64,000 bases of DNA from Sporobolomyces roseus. Its lineage: Eukaryota; Basidiomycota; Microbotryomycetes; Sporidiobolales; Sporidiobolaceae. The stretch's first letter is position 1. Every line of letters begins with the position of its first letter. The translations under genes were made by a program, and so were the position numbers. This document shows, piece by piece, positions 26,743 to 37,504 of this stretch. A model generated the notes under the pieces. That model had not been told where the DNA came from, made no database searches, and saw only the letters and a program-made list of their open reading frames with translations. The DNA lies in NCBI GenBank assembly GCA_016617785.1, contig JADILM010000001.1, forward strand, positions 2,418,001 through 2,482,000. Direction: 5' to 3'.

Positions 26743-27644
26743 ATGAGCGTTCACAATCCGACAGATCCGCTAGCCGACATCAGAAGTCAAATCGACAGGA
26801 TCAGAGTAGCGCTCCCCGAGGCGGACGAGTGGCACAAGAGGATCATCAGCCCATGGTTGGAACGTGTCGTCGGAACCTTTCAGCTCGGGGAGGGTCAAGA
26901 CGGTATCGACGAGCTCAAGTCGACACATCGAAACATGTTCATCAAGAGTCTCGTTATGTACCTCGGTTACACTGCGACCGCTCTTGAGCAAGGTGGGCCG
27001 GTTCGTCCATCGCCCTCTTTCCTCAGCTTCTCGACAGTGCCGAAACTGAAGCTGTAGAGCTGATCAGCCATCTAACTGGGACATCCGTGTCCTCTTGCAG
27101 AACATGCGGACATATCAGGAGCTTATGGACCTCACCTGGAGTATACATCAGAAGGCGACTAACAAGAGCTTCACCGCGCCGTCGATGGATCAATGGCAAA
27201 AAGAGTTCGAGACGACTTTTTGGCCGACAGGACACTTGCAACCAAACACGATCGATTTTGACGGACCGGGAGATCTTACTATAGTCAAGGATAAGCTCGA
27301 GAATCTTCTTCAGAGATTGAAATCTGAGGATTGGCGTGTAAGCAACGGCTTATCCTGTTCGAAGTCCTCGCTCGACGCATTTCGCTAACACCGTTCTTTG
27401 TCAGCACCGCTCCGAGGATCGGAAGGACGCTCTACTATGGGAGTGCTCCGGTCGCAGAATTCAAGATGCCTTGCTTCGCGCCATTGAAAGGAGACACGCT
27501 CGCGCTTCATCCTCAACCGTACTTCCTTCCCGGACCAGGGAGGCTCACTCCCTCGCAAGGATCAATAGTCGCTATGCAGCTATAGCCGGAGTGCATACTT
27601 CAGGAGCATCTCTCGAAGGAGGTCGCTTCTTTGCGCGATTCTAG
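26743..27644 (+). CDS. Uncharacterised protein
   Basis: Unknown function. Three exons keep the frame: 26743-27000, 27101-27337 and 27405-27644, giving 244 residues. The first donor is GTTCGT, less usual but used elsewhere in this window. The sequence is polar and mainly helical by appearance: DIRSQIDRIRVALPEADEW near the start, then a Trp-rich middle (LTWSIHQKATN, QWQKEFETTFWPTG) and an Arg-rich last exon (GRRIQDALLRAIERRHAR). No signal peptide, membrane helix or known motif. Confidence 0.7.
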
Positions 27645-28408
27645 TTTACCTTGGTGTTCACTTTGCTGTCTTTCTTTCCCACCTTTCCCTCTCTTTGTTT
27701 GTTTAAGCCTGCGACACCTTCTCACTTGTTCTCTTTCTTGTATGATTTCCTTCGACTCGAGAGAGGTCGCAGCGAACGAGACAGCGTAGCGAAAGGGATT
27801 GAGAGAATCTAGCGATGAAAGACTGCTGAAGGACAGAAAGAGGATGCGTGTTGCGAGCTTTGAGACACCATCAGCAGTCAAGGCGAAGCGAGAGCCACGG
27901 AAGGACTGTCAGTCTGTAAGAAGGGAGGGGTTGAAAGCGCAAACACACGATAGAGCTGAAGGAGAGCAACGTAGCGAGGGTGCGATCCGCCACGACCTTC
28001 GTATACAACGATAGAGTGGGCTTAGGGCTAGAACGTGATGCCAGACAGTTGTGATGTCTGTAGCGGGCAAAGACAAGATGAATCGGAGGAAGCGAGGAGA
28101 GTAAAGCTTCCGAAGACACTGAGTGGATAGCTGAGGGTCAGAAGAGGGTACAGGGCTAGTACAGACTACTCCGAGCTACCTTTAGCAATCTTCAAGTTGC
28201 TGACAGGAGAGCAACCCTTCTTTCAACATTGGTTCCCTTTTCTCCCTCTCTCCTCTCACTCGCTAACTTCCACTGCTCTGGTTACCGGCTCGAAGTACTC
28301 AAGTACTACCTACAGCTATCCTAGGTAAGCTCAACGCTGCTCTAGGACTTCCTCGAGAGATTGCTGACTCCTTCTAATTCTATCCCTCGCTAGCGCATCT
28401 CATCTCTC
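27645..28408. other. Intergenic
   Basis: About 760 bases between two + strand genes. Several short open frames on both strands lack ATG starts or domains. Nothing else seen. Confidence 0.5.
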
Positions 28409-30340
28409 ATGCCGACTCCTCGTGCGCATCTTCGCTCGACCAAAGGTCGAAGACCTCCTTTCACACCTTACAAAGTCAGTAAACCGATTGACAGTGTATC
28501 GATTGAGGATCTCGAGCTAGGAGATATGATCGAGTTCAAACCTTACGAGGATGGCAAGATCAAAGGTGGACGACGAGCGTGGAACTCAGAACATGAAACT
28601 CTGATCGAATGGCTCTATCAACCCGGTTCACCTTGTCTCGTCAACCCAGTTTATCCCGACGAACACATCAAGCTCCTTTCGAACATCGCATACGCTTCAC
28701 GTGCTCGTGGAACGCCTGTAGTCGTGTCAGCTGCAGACGAGCTGGAATGTTCACTCAGTTCCGAAACTTTCGCAGATCAATACATGAAGCCATGGCTCGC
28801 CCTCAACACGAAGAAGCAAGAGAAGCTTCTACTCGCCGTCCTCGCAAGCGTTTCTTCCGTCGATTCGGTTCGATTCATGAAATTCCGAAAACTTCTTCCC
28901 GAATTCATCGTCTCTGATCTCGTCGCCGACAAAGGACAAGGTCTCGTTCGATTCTACGATCACTTGCGCTTGAACCTTCAAGACGGTGGCGACAAGCTCT
29001 CTCGACATCCTGTACCAAACGACAAGTTCTTCGCTAAATTCGGGATTCCTACCGAAGAAGATGCTCTTCCTCTCACGCAGGGTGACAGAGCGTTTCAAGA
29101 AGAATACCTCCTCGCAAGACATTCACTCCTGTTCGACGTCGCAAAAGCTACTCTTCGTCAAATCGTGAGTCCCACTCTCGCTCGAGCATTCTCAGCTTGC
29201 AGCTAAGCGATCATACCCTTCTTCTTCACAGATCGGAAAGCCTATGCCTTCGAACCGGGGCAAAGCCGGAAACACTGCGAGTGATATCACGAGGAGAACC
29301 TACTACGAAATGAGGGATGCGCCTCCAGATCCGACGAAACCTCTCAGTGCCAGCTTCGGCCACCTCGTCGAAGAGAGATGCTCACTTTGCGACAAGACCG
29401 GTCAGTCTCCCTTGTTCTTCATGAGCCAACCTTGCTGATATCCGATATCTCCCCTCCGGATAGCTAAAGATGCTGGAATCGACAAGCTCTTCTACTGTCA
29501 AGCTTGCAAGAAGGTGGATCGCATGCAACCATACTGCTCAGCGTGCGTCTCTGTCCTTTCTCCTTTAAGATTGACGTTTGACTGACATCCATTTCTGCTT
29601 CGTAGTGCTTGCCAACGAGAAGATTGGTCAGAACACAAGAAAGAGTCCTGTGGATCTACCGTCAGCAACTTCCACCCAGTTCCAGTCATCTCTGCCGGTC
29701 GTCCTCCTTCAGCTCCCTCCCTCATTCTCTCACCTCGTCGACGTTCAGTCAAGAAATTGCTCACCAAGTTCAAAGACGAGTTCTGGGTCTTCGACGTCGA
29801 TGGTAAAGTCGAAGCTATCGGTTACTTCAATCCACAAGATCAAGCAATGGAGAAGCGAATTCGCAAGACGATGCGAGATCATGCTCACAAAGCTCTCGAC
29901 ACTGGAGACCAAGCGTCCATCGATCTCTTCGCTTACGCCATGCTCGGCTCCATTTCGAGTCCTATTCTCTTCAACGCCAACCGACGCAACAAGAGGTCAG
30001 GAGCTAGATTGGCTTACGATAGGGACATCTCGCGAGAGGAGAAGAAGGTTATACAATTCAGACAAACTTTCGGACTCGAGAAAGACGACGCTTGGCAAGC
30101 AGCATTGAAGAGGGGAAAGGAAGAATTGGCGAAACCTGAGAACGGACCCGTGAGGGAGTTGTACGATCAACGTCGCGGCAAGTGGTATGTTGACTTGATC
30201 TCCATTCTGCTCGAACTAATCCGGCGTTTGATGACTTTCACAGCTTGAGCATCAAGATCCAAATCCTCCTCACGATCATTCAACTCCTGTTCTTCGGGAT
30301 CAAGCTAGCTTTCGAAATAGTAAAAATGCTTTTCCTTTGA
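28409..30340 (+). CDS. MYND zinc-finger protein with C-terminal membrane anchor
   Basis: Five exons in phase: 28409-29164, 29232-29400, 29464-29542, 29606-30184 and 30244-30340, giving 559 residues. The N-terminal 320 residues are soluble and of unknown fold. The MYND finger starts at ERCSLCDKTAKD and continues FYCQACKKVDRMQPYCSAACQREDW with SEHKKESC, matching C-x2-C, C-x2-C, C-x3-C and H-x3-C. It is spread over three exons. The protein ends in a hydrophobic helix (ILLTIIQLLFFGIKLAFE then IVKMLFL) directly before the stop, as in tail-anchored membrane proteins. MYND fingers normally mediate protein-protein contacts. No SET domain is evident. A location on ER or mitochondrial outer membrane is inferred. 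Confidence 0.85.
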
Positions 30341-30995
30341 GAACCTTCGCTTGAAAAGGAATCTCGCTTGAAATGAGATACTGTTCTCTCTCAATTCTCC
30401 AACCTTGCGAAGGAACCGAGACATCCTCGCCGTGGAAGAGAGGATGAACAGGGTTCAGCTAGAGTGAGAGCAGCGCAAGGAGAAGAGACCGAGAGAGAAG
30501 GGGGCGAAGAGTCAGAGGTCGAGAACGAGGGATGCGGGAGCAGCTCTAGCTCCGAGTCTTGCTCAAGCCGAATCGTAGAGCTACCTGATGTCGAGGGAGA
30601 GGTTGAAGAGGGAAGCGTCAAAGGAGAAGAGTGAGCTCGAAACCGCTTGGATTGTAACATCGAGTCGCTTGAGAATTGGAAATGGAGTTTTTCGAAAGGT
30701 ATATAACTTGCTTTTCACGGCTAGGTCTGTTCTCGAGAGGACTGGCTAAGAGAGTTGATCAGAAGTGTGTGTCCATTGCGAGTATAAATAGGAAAGAAAG
30801 AACAAAAGAAAGAAAGACGCAAATTAAGATTCAAAAGCGAACCTCGTTGAGGGATAAAGCGGAAGCAGAAGGAGACCGAAGATTGCGAAGATGCGAAGAT
30901 GCGAGATGCGAGTTTGACCGAGATTAACGAGACAATGTTCGAAGGGAAGAGTGTCGGAGCCAAAGGTATGAGAGGGAGAAGGACGAGGAACGGGA
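30341..30995. other. Convergent intergenic region
   Basis: 3' flanks of the MYND-protein and aspartic-protease genes. A minus-strand open frame at 30391-30660 is Ser/Pro-rich and has no homology I can name. A-rich sequence lies at about 30780-30840 on the + strand. Confidence 0.5.
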
Positions 30996-32696
30996 TTAGT
31001 GCTTGGCTTGAGCGAGGGAGACAGTAGCGTCGTCAAAGTTGAAGACTGAGTACCAGGACTTGAGAAAGGAAACTGGAAAACGAGAAACGAGTCAGTTTTC
31101 TGCGAAGTTGCGAGAAGAGAACGAATCATCGAATTACCTCCAAGAAGAGCCGCCTTCTGACCCATGTAGACAACGTCCGCTCCGACAATCGATGCAACAC
31201 AGAGCTCACCCTCTTGAGGAATGAAGGCATCGGCTTGACTCATCTCGAAAACGCGGTCACTGCCAGCAAAAGTGAAACCGAGGGTAGGGAGCTTCGCATC
31301 GCAAGGATATTGGTAGATCTGACCAACCACCTCTACACCTCCGACGGTCGTTGTAGCGACGACAGTAGGGTCGATGACTACTCCTTCGACTTGCGAGAAA
31401 TCTGAGCATGCGATGCAGAGTCAGCTTGTCGAAATGGATACGAGTACAAGAGACAGAGAGAAGGGGCTCACAGGCGTCGGTGATCGCCTTGGGAATGATA
31501 GTCTAGGTATGTTGAACGAGAGTAAGCGGAGATCGATCGAGCGAGCGAAAGAAGAACGACGAATCGTACCGAAGTTGTTCCGCTGTCGATAGCAGTAGCG
31601 ACGAAGCCGGAGTAGACAGTCTCACCATTGAGAACTGCTCCTGTAAGAGGTACGGTCCACTGTCAGGAGGAAGAGCGAGGGTCAGATCCGTAAAGTAGGA
31701 ATGAGAAATTACGAAGAAACGTACATGAGATTGTGAGATGACGGGGAGGGTGGTGACTTCGCCAGTGTAGCGATCAGGGTTAACACCACCGAGTGTGAGC
31801 TCGGAACCTGCAGCTCCACCGCGAGAATGGTAGAGAGAAAAGAGATTGTCGGGGAGGTAGCCATTTTGGATCAGGCCCTCGAAGACAGTTCGTCCCTCCA
31901 GCTTGGAGATGGATGGCCATGCGAGTCCAAGAACTCCGAAAGTACCGTTGAGGAAAGAAGAGTCGAAGATAGCTGTTGAAAATCAAGAGTCAATTTATGG
32001 AGGATTAGAGAAAAGCTGGCGACGAAAAGCATACCCAATTCTTGCTGGATGAAGGTATGACCAAATCCGAGGATGACCTTGTCGCGAGCGATTCTGCCTT
32101 CGACCGCGCCTTGTCCGACTGAGAACGAGACGAGAAGTCAGGCGACTCCCGAAGATAGCGAAGGAAGTCGCAAAACTCACAGGTGAATACTCGAGTTTCC
32201 TCTTTGAGCTTGTTGAAGGTACGCGAACGAGTCGAGTTGAAGCCTGTGATCGCCAAAGCGTAAGCTGAGGGAAAGCTAAGATACTCGAGAAAAGCGACTC
32301 ACAACCATCCGCTTCACCGCATGTATCAGTGAGCTTGGGGATGAGGAGGTCGGCACTACCCGTATCGACCATCAAGTCGATATTTTGTTGAGGTGTACCG
32401 ACCTTGACGGAAGCGAGGTACTCCCAATCCCTCGGGTTCTTGAGAGGGAGAGTGAAAGCGGATTTGCTGAGTGCTTTCTTGACCTTGCGACTGCGATGAG
32501 TGTTACAATCCTCGTCCTTCTCGGGTGACCTAGCCGAGAGTTGAGCGACGCTACGTTCGACGGATTGCTTGAATTCATGTTGGAGACCGTCGACGTCAAC
32601 GACCGAGGGAGCACGTCCAGCGTATTGAATGGGAGAAGCGCTTGCCATCGAGACAGCACCGGCGAGAGCGAGAGGAAGGAGAGTCGAGGTGAGCAT
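30996..32696 (-). CDS. Secreted pepsin-like aspartic protease (family A1)
   Basis: Acid protease exported through the secretory pathway. The start ending at 32696 gives a signal peptide (MLTSTLLPLALAGAVSMASA). A propeptide of about 85 residues follows, with a basic processing region (HRSRKVKKALSK). The first catalytic Asp is in VDTGSADLLIP (about 32350) and the second in AIDSGTTS (about 31580). Other family features are LGLAWPSISK, LTLGGVNPDRYTGE and the C-terminal LLGGSFLKSWYSVFNFDD. About eight exons; some joins are approximate. No C-terminal GPI tail is present, so the enzyme is probably released. The pH range or substrate cannot be read from sequence. Confidence 0.92.
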
Positions 32697-33391
32697 GCTG
32701 AGTGAAGGCGAGAGAGCGAGGTGTGGAGTAGGTCGAGAGTGGAGGAGTGTGAGAAGATGGGAAAAAAGAGAGAGAGAGAAGCTACGTCCAGCGGCGCTTA
32801 AGTAGTTGTGAGGAGGAAGAAAGGTAAAGCATATCGTGATTGAGGAGCCGAGCAGAGAGACGAGAGGACAAGGTTGTCGGTGAGGTTAACCTTGTTCGAA
32901 GCGAGAGTGAAAACTTGATGAAACGTTGAGTGAATCAGGGGAACAAGGATTTGACGTGAGAGTAAAGGGAACTCTGTCTGCGTTTCGAGTATAGCGTCGA
33001 TTATGGTGTTACCGATACGCCGAATCGAGTAGAGAGCTCAGCCGTAGCGAGGCAAGGGGGAACCTTTGTACCCTCGTCGAAAGCGAATTCGGAGCATTTC
33101 ACCTCCTGACCGGGACAGCATCGCATCGGTCGATCGTCTCCGAGCTCCGAGAGCTGTCATCCCTGTTCGGTCTTTGGCGCGTGGTGTCGTCGCTCAGTTG
33201 AAAGTCGAGAGGAGAGCGAGAGGGGAGAGAAGGGAACATCCGAATTTTCTACGTTGTTGAGGCTTCTCCTTGGTCGCTGGTGATAGGTAGATGGTTCTGA
33301 ATGCTGTAACACCTGCCTAGTCGATATCAGGATGTGAGGAGAGAGCAAAAGAGAGAAAAATCTCGCTGCTTCATCTTGAACGCTATCTCAC
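32697..33391. other. Divergent promoter region
   Basis: Lies between the protease and ATG101 start codons. A GA-rich stretch sits close to the protease start (about 32760-32785 on the + strand). No gene seen. Confidence 0.55.
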
Positions 33392-34681
33392 ATGACAACA
33401 AACGCATCTACAAAGCCAGAAGTCTTCCAAAGCACACTTGTAAGTGTTCTACTACTGCTCACAGGTCAGAAACTGTGAGCTGATTGGTTGAGGGGATGGG
33501 AAACAGCTTGTTGACCGACAGTACCTCAAACAGGCCATCAAAGGTGAGTGAGCTTAGTGGAACTCGTACGAGCCTGGCTGACCTATTGCATCTGTAGCCG
33601 TCCTCGGAACTATCCTTTTTCATCGAGTTTGCGGTCAAATCGTTCCCACTTCGTTCGATTTCCTTGGGATCTCCTTTGTGCGTTACAGTCTCACTCGAAG
33701 CTTCTTCTACTTGATCAGAGCTGATTTGGTTCAGCCCGATAGCCTTTTCCGGCCGATGCGGAAGTAGAAGGGATCATTGAATCGAAATCTGAAGCTTTCA
33801 CTCGACTTCTTCTCGACGGACCGAATGCCTCAGAGACAAAGCCGGCAAAGGTGAGTCGTCTACAACGAGATAGTACAGCACAGGGCTAAATGGACGTTAC
33901 CGCAGCTTTGTGTCGCTCTCTATCCCATTCCAGTCCAACGTCCATCGAATTCTTCACATCCCGGTCGTTCCGCCTCGCCTGCACCTACATCACAAGCTCC
34001 GATATCTCCGTCTCGAGCTCGTGAGCGAGAGCAGTCAAATCCTCGCCGCACCTCTCTCGCTGCGCCGGTGTCGAGCGCTTTGAATTGGCTCTCTTCCAAC
34101 GCTCGTGCAGCACTCGGAGGCGAAGGGACAGGAGTCGAATCAGAACCGACGGAGCTCGATGAGGAACTCGCGTTGGCGAAGGAGATGGAGAAGTCTGGCA
34201 AAGGTCCTTGGGAGGGTTGGTCTATCGAAATCGAGGTCCTGCGAGAGAGTCGAAGGGGAATCGATGGAGAAGAGAGTAAGTCGTACCCGCTTCTCTTTTC
34301 AACTGAGTGAGGGCACCAGAGAAGTCGATATACTGACACCTCGATGGGCTTGTGCAGAACTTCGCTCACAGCTGAACGACTTTCTGTTACGGAGTCTCAG
34401 CTTTGCGATGCACAAAACTTCTCACGTACCACCGATCACATCTTCCGAGCTGATGCCCTATGGTGTTCTTGTGAGCATCCTGTCGTCGAGCTGAGCTCCC
34501 GACGATCGACTTACCAAGTTCCAACGTTTCGCAGATTCTCCTCGATCCGCCCACTCCACCTTTCTCGATTCCGAAACCTGTCATCAGCGAGGTCAAAGGC
34601 TTCCCTATCTTACACAAGATTCTCGTATCAGGATCTACAGGGAAAGGGATGATGGAGAGACGAAGTGCGCTCGTTAGATGA
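33392..34681 (+). CDS. ATG101: Autophagy-related protein 101
   Basis: HORMA-domain partner of Atg13 in the Atg1/ULK1 complex that starts autophagosome formation; present in most basidiomycetes and animals, absent from budding yeast. Seven exons fit: 33392-33439, 33507-33543, 33598-33677, 33743-33850, 33906-34275, 34358-34470 and 34535-34681, giving 300 residues. Family signatures are AVLGTILFHRVCGQI near the start, GPWEGWSIEIEVL in the middle and LNDFLLRSLSFAMHKTSH plus VPPITSSELMPYG near the end. An insertion of about 90 residues, rich in Ser/Pro/Arg and then acidic, separates LCVALYPIPVQ from GPWEGW; animal ATG101 has about 218 residues. The typical Trp-Phe finger is not obvious and may be displaced within this insertion. 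Confidence 0.92.
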
Positions 34682-35109
34682 TCAGGATCCGAGATTTCTC
34701 GTTTGTACAACTTTCCCTATCGTACCTGTATCGCTACCTCTATGATGTTGCTATAGAGACGTTCTTTCCTTGACAGCTCCGGCTTAGCTCGAACAGAGGA
34801 GGATAGCGCTCTCGTCTTTTGTCGCTGGTCTTCGATATTTTCGGAAACTTTTTGCGAAAGGTTTGGCTGGCCCTATCTGATCGGATCATCGGTTCAAGCA
34901 AGGTTCACATACGGGAAGAGAATCATCCTTTGGGAATGGCGGAAGTGATTTCCCGCTCTCTAGTTTCTTCGGATCAATCGTTGTTCAGTGGGGAGCGACG
35001 GAACCAATCTTCCACTCCACTCTTCGGCTCGACACTTCCCTCTCATTCTTTCTCTTTCACCTTCTCACTAACTCCATCACGACTCTGCAAACCTTACATT
35101 CAGATCAAG
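34682..35109. other. Intergenic, promoter side of HGD
   Basis: Spacer of about 430 bases between ATG101 and HGD, both on the + strand. Pyrimidine-rich sequence close to the HGD start (about 35030-35090). No gene seen. Confidence 0.5.
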
Positions 35110-37179
35110 ATGGCAACCGCTCAAACTGCTTACTCTGTCAATCGCTCAAAAACTACTCGAAACCTCGACCCTTACACTTATCGTTCGGCTTCCTTCCTTC
35201 CTCCTTTTCGTTTTGTCGAGCTGACATCGTATGTGATCATGTGTGACAGAGGTCGGATTTGGAAATACGTTCGCGAGCGAAGCTATCCCAGAAGTTCTGC
35301 CAGTCGGTCAAAACGCACCTCAAAAAGTCAAGTTCGGTTTGTACGCAGAACAAGTGACAGCCACTGCCTTCGTCGCACCTCGAGCGGAGAACCAGAAGCT
35401 ATGGCTCTACAGGATGCGCCCGTCTGTCGCTCACCAAGGTTTCGCGAGAATGCCTGACAATGAGGATGTAAGCTCCGATCTCTCATCTCTCACTCTCTCA
35501 CTCTCTCGCTCTCTCATTACTCTCTCACCCTCTCTCACTCTCATCCCTCAACTCCTCGTCGTTCAGCAGCTGACACTCCTCTCACACAGATGTGTTCCGA
35601 ATTCTCTCCCCTCAATCCCAAGGTGTCGGTATCTCCAACTCAAATCGCCTGGAAACCTTTCCCTCTTCCCGCTTCTTCCGACAAGGTCGATTTCGTCGAA
35701 GGTATGAAGACTATCGCTGGAACTGGCTCGCCGATGGAGAAGACCGGACTCGCAATTCACATGTACTTGTGCAACACCTCGATGGACAAGAAAGCGTTCA
35801 TCAACAACGACGGCGACATGCTCATCGTTCCTCAGCTCGGACGACTCGACATTCAAACGGAACTGGGTCACTTGATGGTCGCTCCTGGAGAGATCTGCGT
35901 CATCCAGCGAGGGCTAAAGTTCAAGGTCAAGCTTCCCGATGGTGAGTCGAGTCCCTTTTCTTCTTCTTCAGCAATGTCAGCTGATCTTCTGCCTTCTCTA
36001 GGTCCTTCCCGAGGTTACATTCAGGAGATTTTCGGCGCGCACTACAAACTGCCTGAAAGAGGACCTCTAGGAGCGAACGGTCTGGCAAAGTGAGCTCTAT
36101 TCCGTCTCTCTACTTCCTCGACGTAAGGAACCAAGTACTGACCTCGCCTTTCAAATAGCGAGCGAGATTTCGAGCACCCGGTCGCATCTTTCGAAGTCGA
36201 TCAGTCCGGGTGGCTCATCGTGTACAAATTGATGGGAACGCTTTGGGCCTGCAGTCAAGAACACTCTCCCTTCGACGTCGTCGGATGGCACGGCAACTAT
36301 GTTTGTTTTAAGTATTCGCTGGACAAATTTTGCGCCGTTGGCAGTATTTCTTTCGATCACATCGACCCCTCAATCTTCACGGTACTCACCTGCGATTCGC
36401 ACGAACCCGGAACTCCCCTCGCAGACTTCCTGCTTTTCTCCCCTCGATGGTACGTTGGCATTTTGAGTTTACTGCTTTTCCTCTCTCATGCGTGGATGAG
36501 CCGCGCCTCTCTGTCTCGTCTGATACTTCGCCGATACTGACAGCTCTCGTTGTTGCGCAGGGATGTCGCTTCAAACACTTTCCGTCCTCCCTACATGCAT
36601 CGAAACGCGGCTAGTGAGTTCATGGGCTTGATCAAGGGTGACTACGGAGGACGAAGTGATGACTTCTTACCCGGAGGAGCTTCTTACGAGTGCGGTTTCA
36701 CTCCTGTAAGCTTGATCTCCGAGCTTTTCATCCTGAGCTTTGTTCTTACAAGTTGTTTCACTCAATCTAGCACGGTGTCGATTACGAAGTTTGGAAAGCT
36801 GCGACCGAGATCGAACAGAACGGTGCACAATGGATCAGTGACGGAGCTTACGCTTTCATGTTCGAATCGTCTCGAGCTTTCACATTGACCGATTACGCCG
36901 TTCACCGATCTGGAACGATTCACTACCACGAGCCAAAGATGTGAGCTCATAACGTTTACATCTGGTGTATGAGACGATAAGTGACTGTTCTTCTTTTGAA
37001 TCATCAGGTGGGATCCCCTCGTTTCCGAATTCGTCGATCGATTGGACGAAGTCAATGAACATCTCGCAAAGTTCGGCCTTCCTCCAGTCTCAAAGGGTAA
37101 TGCTACTGCTGGAAATCAAGGACTCGCAAGACGAACTGTCGAAGGTGAGAGCAAGATGGAGGGAAGTGAGGCGCACTAG
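35110..37179 (+). CDS. HGD: Homogentisate 1,2-dioxygenase
   Basis: Non-haem iron enzyme that opens the ring of homogentisate to maleylacetoacetate in tyrosine and phenylalanine breakdown. Eight exons fit in phase: 35110-35182, 35250-35467, 35590-35941, 36002-36089, 36159-36449, 36561-36705, 36771-36940 and 37008-37179, giving 502 residues. The first join restores the family start [13 protein letters not shown]. Other signatures are [29 protein letters not shown] and [11 protein letters not shown]. Iron ligands are in [12 protein letters not shown] (His, Glu) and FTPHGVDYE (His). The C-terminus is extended by about 40 residues beyond the usual end. The usual fungal partners FAH and maleylacetoacetate isomerase are not next to it. 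Confidence 0.97.
35489..35566 (+). repeat. CTCTCA/CTCTCG low-complexity repeat in HGD intron
   Basis: Imperfect repeats of CTCTCAC-like units fill most of the second HGD intron, which at 122 nt is longer than its neighbours. It is likely a polypyrimidine-rich microsatellite expansion. Confidence 0.7.
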
Positions 37180-37504
37180 ATTCGCAGGATTTTCGTTTTT
37201 GTTCGGTTTTTGTCGTTTTCTCTCTGTTTATACCTGTTTGTAAGGAATTTGCCTCGTCATCAATCGCTCTATTTCTCTTCTGGGCCCGAGGTAGGGGTCG
37301 CTTTGAAAGGATCGAATTTTTCGAGAGTTTCGCAACAGAAGTTCGAAAACTTTGGTTTCTATCTTCGACTCGAAAGCGCTCGATACAATGGTATTCACAA
37401 CAAGAAACAGGAGGAACAGACATGTGGTACGAAAGAGACTATAATGCGCGATTGAAGAAGTGATCTGAAAGCGGGTCTAAGAGAGAAGAAGAACGGATGA
37501 GAGA
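37180..37504. other. Convergent intergenic region
   Basis: 3' flanks of HGD and the hydrolase gene. T-rich on the + strand at 37190-37230. Nothing else seen. Confidence 0.5.
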
